NCBI GenBank assembly: GCA_037039685.1
Contig: JAWNGF010000002.1
Coordinates: 5,766,001-5,830,000, forward strand
From: Ceratobasidium sp. AG-K
Taxonomy: Eukaryota > Basidiomycota > Agaricomycetes > Cantharellales > Ceratobasidiaceae
Direction of reading: 5' to 3'
DNA: 64,000 bases
Shown here: positions 58,087 through 64,000 of the stretch, one piece after another
Numbering within the stretch: position 1 is the first letter of the stretch
Layout: every line of letters begins with the position of its first letter
Translations under genes and position numbers: made by a program
The notes under the pieces: model-generated
What the model was told of the DNA's origin: nothing
Seen by the model: only the letters and a program-made list of their open reading frames with translations
Database searches by the model: none

Positions 58087-58187
58087 GTTGGTAGTGCATA
58101 TATGCGTATGCATGGTACCGAAAGCAGTATGAGACGTTGATTCATCTCTGAGTTTCAGTGATCCAGGTGCGTTTATTGGCGTCCCCA

Positions 58188-58560
58188 GGATAAACCCCAA
58201 CCAGTTCTCCCGGGCTCGCACTCGTGTTGGTCCAAATTGTCTACACGCGAATTGGAAAATTGGCTGCACGATCGCTCTCACCTGATCGCCTACGATTACA
58301 AGGCCGATACTATCAAAGGGGTAGCAGGTATAGCAATATTTGCGCATATAAGTGCGTATGTTGTCGGGGTTGACAATTCTTAGGATCTCGAGATACTCCT
58401 GGCGAATAGTGGAGCAATTCTGAAACTCAATACAAAGATGTGTGTATTTCCCAGCTGTCGGATGGGTTGCTTAGCCTTGGATACAGGCCTTCTCAATCGT
58501 TAAAGTCTCTACGCTGGATTCGTAAAGCTCTAGTAACCAACTCACAACAAACCTGGCCAA
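58188..58560 (+). pseudogene. Decayed copy of prenylcysteine oxidase (exon 3 and start of exon 4)
   Basis: The plus strand aligns by eye with 44603-44940 of the intact gene: a CCAAA...GCGAATTGG stretch near 58230-58250, then a translation with AGIAIFAHISAYVVG against AGMTSLAATSAYSVKAG, and LANSGAILKLNTK against LAKSGASLKLNTK. The exon 3 boundary and the start of the next exon (ATCGTTAAAGTCTC against ATCGCCAAAGTCTC) are also visible. An in-frame TAG and a second stop destroy the frame. Flanking exons are gone. Confidence 0.82.
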
Positions 58561-58961
58561 GTACCGGCCGTAGGCCACTCCTAGTTTCTCGTTTGGTGAA
58601 TGGATGGGCATATGCGTACGTATATTACCCTTTTACAGATGCTGATTCAATCACCGCGCCTATGCTATGCTGTGAAAATTCAAACCGCATATAGGCGCTT
58701 ATTTTACCGCAAAGCCGGCGCTCATGTGCCCGCTGGGCCTCAATCCTACAACGATAACCTCTAATATCTATTGAATCACCTTATCATCAACCCGCTGACC
58801 CACAATAAATAATAAAGCTAACCGATTATACACTGGAATGCCACTCCAAGGTTCATCTACGAACACGCCCAGAAGGGGCGGATTGATTGGAAGCGCAACC
58901 GCAAGTACTTATTCATTTGGAATTGAGCTACTCGGATGCTGAAGTCAAGATATGTGCGTAG
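58561..58961. other. Interval before kinase copy 2, including its unresolved 5' exon
   Basis: No gene recognised. The kinase exon at 58962 opens with a splice acceptor (GTGCGTAG) as in copy 1, so a start exon should lie here or further left. Confidence 0.35.
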
Positions 58962-61103
58962 TCACTTGAGGAAATTATAGCCGCATTAGCCAAACGTGGT
59001 TGCAATAATCTCACGCATTCAATCAACCACACTCTGTGCAGCGATCACGCGTTTGCAGGAGGGGGGTTCTGCGACGTGTACCAAGGGGTACTTGTCGATG
59101 ACACAAAGGTGGCAATCAAGGTACTGAGAGTCTTTGATAGGCCAGGGCGGCAGGATGGCAAGCAGAAGATACTCAAGGTTCTTAAAATTACATGGACCCG
59201 TATAAATCACACTAATGTCCAGTGATTTGGGAACAGCGTGCAGCGAGAGAAATGTACTACTGGTCGAGGCTGAAGCACCGTAACGTACTCCCGTTGATGG
59301 GATTTGCCATGTTTCGGGGACACATGTCAATGGTGTCTGAATGGATGGACCATGGAGACCTGAGGTCGTATATTGAGTTGAACCCAGGGGTGAATAGGAT
59401 GGATTTGGTGAGTTACACTAGCCCACTGGTACTGTAAGGCGAATTGATCACGAAGCAAACAAGTGCATTGATGTCTGCGTGGGACTACGATATATCCACA
59501 AAAAAGGAATGGTGCGTTGTCTATTAGAACGATTGCAGGCGTACACTGAATAGGTATGCATTATAGGTTCATGGGGATTTGAAAGCGGTACACTTTTTCC
59601 ATGATTATCTAGAATTTCGGTTTGGAGTTAATTTGTCACGTTTTGTCAGGCGAACGTAATGGTCTCCCCCAGTGGTTTAGCTATGCTTGCCGACTTTGGA
59701 AACTCACAATTAAAGGACCTAACATTGAAGTTTACTAATACAACACAATGCAGTCGTTCGATTCGATGGACGGTATGTGGCTACACCAACTATAATGGTT
59801 CAATCATCTTAATATCTTGGCGAAAAGGCACCTGAGCTGCTTCGGGACGACAATGGGCCTAATGTAAGTAAGGAGGCAGACGTGTATGCATATGCAATGG
59901 TATGCTTGCAGTAAATTACAACGCCGGTTTAACTTATCCTACTTGACTGAATAACCTAGACCGTACTGGTACGCTGAATATTTTTATCTTCAACTTCCGT
60001 GACTAATAATTCAATTTAAGGAGACGCTCACCGGGAAAGTTCCTTATCATAAATACACTGAACAAAAGCTAGTGTTTATGCTTGCGTCAAAGCATGCACT
60101 ACCAACTCGTCCAACTGCAATTATTAGCGACGAATTATGGGACACCCTGGCATGGTGCTGGGCACGGGTTCCGTCCAATCGGCCTAGTATCAAGCAGGTC
60201 AGGCATTGGCTACGGAGTCTTTCTCCTCCATTTTTGGAGCCAAACAACGACACTGCTAAATTTTCCTCTGGGACATCTCTTTCCCCAAATTTTCAGCCAC
60301 TGACAATCAAATTACCTGGACACGAGTCATGGAGTTACCTGTCCGACCCTAGACGTCAAGTCGATGCAGAGGATGCGGCGATGAGTGCGCATGCAAGGGC
60401 TGTGGAGCAAGCGAGAAGATTACAAGCGGGTGAGGAGGATGACGATGAGGGAGAAGAAGCATTTGGAGAGGGTAGGTTGCACTCTTGCGGATGAACGGAA
60501 ACGTACCAAAGACACCTTTGACCACCTATGTTAGCCTCCAAGACTGAAACATACCACTGTTTGCAACCACACACGTACCACGGCGCAGCACATCATACAC
60601 CACCTTATGGACAAGCTCAACTTCCATACCGCGAGTTGTTGAAGCGAGTTGCTTCACGCCTGGCTGAGGTACGTCATACCAACGGCGGAATTTTTGACAA
60701 GCTCGTCTAACTTGAAGCCATGATGTTGGGTTATGTGTAGATGGGCCTTACACCACAAAAGTATCCCGCCTTAGTAGACGTCATACGCCACCACGTCCGC
60801 CCAGGAATGAATGTCCATGGTGCTAGCGAGAATGAGCTAGCTTCCAACATCGCTCAAGATGTGCTCAGGCATATAGCCCCCCGTCCCGCGAACTTCTTTC
60901 AGGCTAGGTTTGGCGACCAGGGCAAACAAAATGATCGCAGTGATAAAGAGTCGAGCGGAGGGAACAATGTAACCGATGGGTCAAGTGGTAAGGGGAGTGG
61001 GCGTAGTACATGCAGCGCGAAGCATCGCCCAAAGGCAGGTGACCGAAGTAATCAAGCCTGTGAGGAGAACACCCCATATACTAGGATTAAATCTTCTGTA
61101 TGA
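58962..61103 (+). CDS. Protein kinase, copy 2 (catalytic residues intact)
   Basis: Exons 58962-59177, 59237-59407, 59464-59511, 59567-59587, 59650-59772, 59828-59899, 59960-59968, 60021-60471, 60535-60668 and 60741 on, all in frame. The first seven have exactly the same lengths as copy 1 (216, 171, 48, 21, 123, 72 and 9 nt). The Gly loop is AGGGFCDVY, followed by VAIK, VHGDLKA, the intact LADFGNSQL (Asp codon 59692-59694) and APELL. It is therefore likely active, although the HRD Arg is Gly as in copy 1. After the kinase domain come a Glu/Asp-rich stretch (EEDDDEGEE) and a distinct C-terminal segment (YRELLKRVASRLAEMG, RHHVRPGMNVHG) absent from copy 1. The frame stops at 61103. A donor at 61040 could instead splice to the exon at 61164. 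Confidence 0.82.
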
Positions 61104-61163
61104 GTTTCTCTTTTTACTTTCTTATATCTACATACTTATCAAGTTTCATCCAGTCAATCTCAG

Positions 61164-62194
61164 AAGTTTCGTCATTTAAAACATCCTACGAGCACGTGCA
61201 AAGTTCGGTAGATCATGCCCACTCAAGTAGTACAAACGACGAGCAGCTGAATAGCCATTCCGAGTACGAAATAAACAGTCTTGAAAACGAGCCGCTTGAC
61301 GTGCACGACATTCCCGAGGTTTCGGACTTACATATCCAGCCCACCTCCTCCCCATTGCCGGAGGATTTTGACTCTTTCCCGGCGCCATATTCACATGTGC
61401 CTCGTAATGCTCGGTATTTCGGACGGAAGCACCTCGCGCGGTATTTCGACAGAGACCAACAGCCCCATCATCATCTAGGTTACACAGTTTTAGATGCAGA
61501 AAGGAGCGCCCTCGAATCTCGGTCAACGGAAACCGTGCCCAGTGATTCTGGATCGTTGCGCCACTCAAGCCAAAGCTCAGGCTGGAGATTGGGCTATAAC
61601 TCCATCCATGATTCCCACAACATAGCTGCTTCCACAAGTCGGTGCCCCCCTCCTAGAATTACAATACCCGACTCCAGGTCCTATCACAAAGTAAAGCATA
61701 TGCCAAGTACCGGCTTTGTAACCTCTGCTACTGGCTATACACTTCCAGGCGTTGACAAACACCTACCAGGTGGCATTTCCCATAGTGTGGGTTTCAGACA
61801 CGCTAGCAGCCGCAGGCTTCAAGTTCATGGTACAGGACAGCTCCGATCGGATTCAATGTATACTGTCAGTTCTGGTTTAACCGCGGCAGTGCCAACGAGT
61901 CCTGTGGTATTGAAGTCACCTCAAGTAACGCCGCCTGTCCGATCAACCGCCTCGACTAATAGTGACATCGCCCCAGAGGTACCGGATATTATATTTCTCT
62001 CCCCTTACGAAGTACCAATGGCCCCCCGCATGCTAAGCAAACCATTGCCCAAACAGCCAAAATATGAACATTTTCGGCCCCAGCTTGAAGGTTGTTCCAG
62101 AAGTTCCACCAGGGCCGAGACTGGGGATCAAGCAGAAGTCCAAGCCTTTCAGGATATTCCATATCAAAAATTCGAGAGAAGACAGCGCTTGTAG
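61164..62194 (+). CDS. Ser/His/Pro-rich open segment; 3' exon of kinase 2 or a separate gene
   Basis: A long open frame follows an acceptor at 61162-61163 and ends with a stop at 62194. It encodes about 340 residues rich in Ser, His, Pro and Arg, with no recognised domain and no good start codon at its beginning. Splicing from a GT at 61040 (codon completed as Glu) would fuse it to kinase copy 2 through a 124-nt intron, longer than the others here. It probably encodes a disordered regulatory tail. If separate, its start is unknown. Confidence 0.45.
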
Positions 62195-62605
62195 CGTAAA
62201 TTATTTAACATATTGATTGTGGAAACGGAGCCAAAATGAAATCTCCGGTTTGCCACTTGGTGTGCCACCCCTTTTCTACCTGCCAATCATCTGATTCAGG
62301 GACCAGAGGAGTAATTTTAACCGCCTTAATTGTAACCGGTGAACCGAGTCTCCTGAGAGGTTGATTATGTTTGTGATTCCTCATGGAGGGTGAACCTGTA
62401 GAATAAACTTAGGGTGGTTTCGATCTTGTGGTGTATTGCGTCAGCAAATTTAAATTTCGAATTGGGTCCAAGCACTATCCGCACAATAGCATCGAAGGCG
62501 TGTGTTATTGGGTGTGGCCCCGCAGCGGTCAGTTGGTCAGTTGGTCAGATAGCAGATACTTGCATCTGACCAAACACCTGGCTGACGTGAGTTTCAGCCA
62601 CTTCC
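62195..62605. other. Intergenic with a short GGTCAGTT triplication
   Basis: No gene recognised. The unit GGTCAGTT is repeated nearly three times at about 62526-62548. Confidence 0.35.
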
Positions 62606-62671
62606 CAGCAAAAATCGAAAATAGCACTGCATAGGCTCTGGAGCCCCCCACAGCGTTTTCGATTTTTGTTG
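62606..62671. repeat. Inverted repeat, 16-nt arms, 34-nt loop
   Basis: Arm 1 at 62606-62621 is CAGCAAAAATCGAAAA. Arm 2 at 62656-62671 is its reverse complement with one mismatch. The loop contains a CTCTGGAG motif. A related sequence, with AGGCTCCGGAG and TTTTCGGTTTTTGCTGAG, occurs at about 54556-54596, so this is a dispersed element or end of one. Confidence 0.65.
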
Positions 62672-64000
62672 AGTTTGTGCTTTCCGGTGCAAGGCCAGAG
62701 ATAGATCCAAGGTTTGAGGATATACCCAGTCACACTCACACGATGAGACCTAAACTTGCTTTGGATTTTTATACTTGTCTATGGGTAGGTTACGGAATGT
62801 CACTCAAACACAGTTTGCATTGGTTGTTTGCCTTGCTGACAAATCCGGGCAATTCCACGGAAATTAATTGCACCCAACGATCTGACCACTACAGGTGCCA
62901 CACCCATTATAAATGAATAATCAGAGTTCTGTGGGACATTAGGCTGGGTCTCAGTTTTTGAGATCAATGGGGATCTCATTGCCAGTCCAACAGTGTGCAA
63001 CTTGTAACTGGTACTGCTGACCCTGGTGTGGATGTCTGTGAAGGGCCATGTTATATTCATGCAGAGGGGATGGCAAGGATACTGGTATTTGACAGGACTG
63101 GCATATCCTAAGGTTGTCTGCACCATATGCTTATGGAGACCTGGAAGTGGTCAGCATAAAAGCAGAAATACTGTTAACAAAATGGTGAGAAATTCTCAAA
63201 CTTTTTTTTCTTTTTCTTTTTTTGAATTGTATATATAGTTGAGGTTGTGCCAAGCCCAAAAACCGGTTGAGGGACAACCACCCAGGCATTTAGCCCATAT
63301 TCTACAAGATGGTGGTGGCAACGATGGTGGTGTAAAATATAGTATTTATCACCTAGGGTAAGGGGAAGAAGGCCAAACTGTGTAATAATTGTAATACCTT
63401 CAAACTTGGATGATTCAGATGGGTGGACATACTCAAGCAAATCCATCAGTTCTCTTTTGGGCTTGTGAGTGCCAATTTGCTTGTGTATGCTCACTTAGGT
63501 GTAGGAGCACCAATTTCACAGCCACTCAGATGCTCTTGAGTGCTCCTTTACCCAAGCGAGCACATATGAGCAAACCAGCACTCATTAGCATCAGAGGATT
63601 TTGGTGACAACTACAGTTCCCCTTGAGGCAAACTCATAATGCCAGCATATTGTCATGACCTTTTTCTTGTTCCTTGTCTGTTGCTCTGTTTGCCTTGTGT
63701 TTGGTCTTGCTCTGCTTGCCTTGGCGCATTTAGTCGCCTTTCTGTAAGCCATGATCGCAGGACATGCCTGCCTGGCCTGTTCCCTTGTCTCCTTGGCATC
63801 CATGGACTTATTACATTTCCTTTGTCTCATCCTCGCTTCTCTTGGACCCTTGCCTTTCCTTGTTTTGGTCCCCTTTGTTGCATTGTCGTAAGCTTCTTCT
63901 TGGTGGCTATGAGACAAGCCGCAAGGGAGAGTGGACAGCACTAAGACCTAAGTGACCTCTTGAACCACAACACACTTAGGTGTCTGTAGGCTCTAAAGGG
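62672..64000. repeat. Repeat-like right end; no gene supported
   Basis: T-rich low-complexity DNA lies at 63200-63225. From about 63400 there are short inverted and direct repeats, including CACTTAGGTGT at 63491-63501 and again near 63971. From 63590 the minus strand holds a 116-codon ORF rich in Lys, Arg, Thr and Ala that looks like low complexity. It may be the edge of a transposable element that continues outside the window. Confidence 0.3.

Overview
The window is nuclear DNA of a filamentous basidiomycete. It has many 45-70 nt GT-AG introns, genes on both strands at about one per 3-4 kb, chitin-wall and CFEM proteins, and fungal forms of TOR, Tel1, Pso2, Pif1 and a Rom2-type Rho GEF. The expanded kinase family and the general gene style suggest an agaricomycete near Rhizoctonia (Cantharellales). 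That placement is inference from style, not a database result. Splice sites were assigned by eye by requiring GT/GC..AG, frame continuity and family similarity. Several genes close exactly in frame under these models.

Region 1 (1-22 kb). On the minus strand lie the N-terminal HEAT and early FAT part of the DNA-damage kinase Tel1 (cut by the left edge) and the crosslink-repair nuclease Pso2/Snm1. Then come a plus-strand SAM-dependent methyltransferase, a minus-strand HAM1-like protein with an apparent 1-nt frameshift, and a minus-strand single-pass membrane protein.

Region 2 (22-34 kb). A complete TOR kinase of about 50 small exons (HEAT, FAT, FRB, kinase, FATC) faces a small secreted CFEM protein.

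Region 3 (34-46 kb). This holds a Pif1 helicase, a GPI-anchored chitin deacetylase, a Lys/Glu/Arg-rich ORF in a purine-rich tract, a carnitine acetyltransferase with possible dual mitochondrial/peroxisomal targeting, and a prenylcysteine oxidase.

Region 4 (46-64 kb). This is the dynamic part. Two paralogous protein kinases with identical exon sizes, including a 9-nt microexon, lie 11 kb apart. Between them are a Rom2-like Rho GEF, a gene of a lineage-specific family with a papain-like/LRAT-like motif pair, a decayed copy of the Rho GEF 3' end, a 565-bp hAT-type non-autonomous transposon with a perfect 8-bp target duplication, and a decayed copy of the prenylcysteine oxidase. This reads as an old segmental duplication of a prenylcysteine oxidase - kinase - Rho GEF block. 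Foldback repeats lie at 54.8 and 62.6 kb, and the right end is repeat-like.

Across the window at least six introns use GC-AG ends, in TOR (2), PIF1, carnitine acetyltransferase (2) and Rho GEF. Each is needed to keep a conserved protein in frame.
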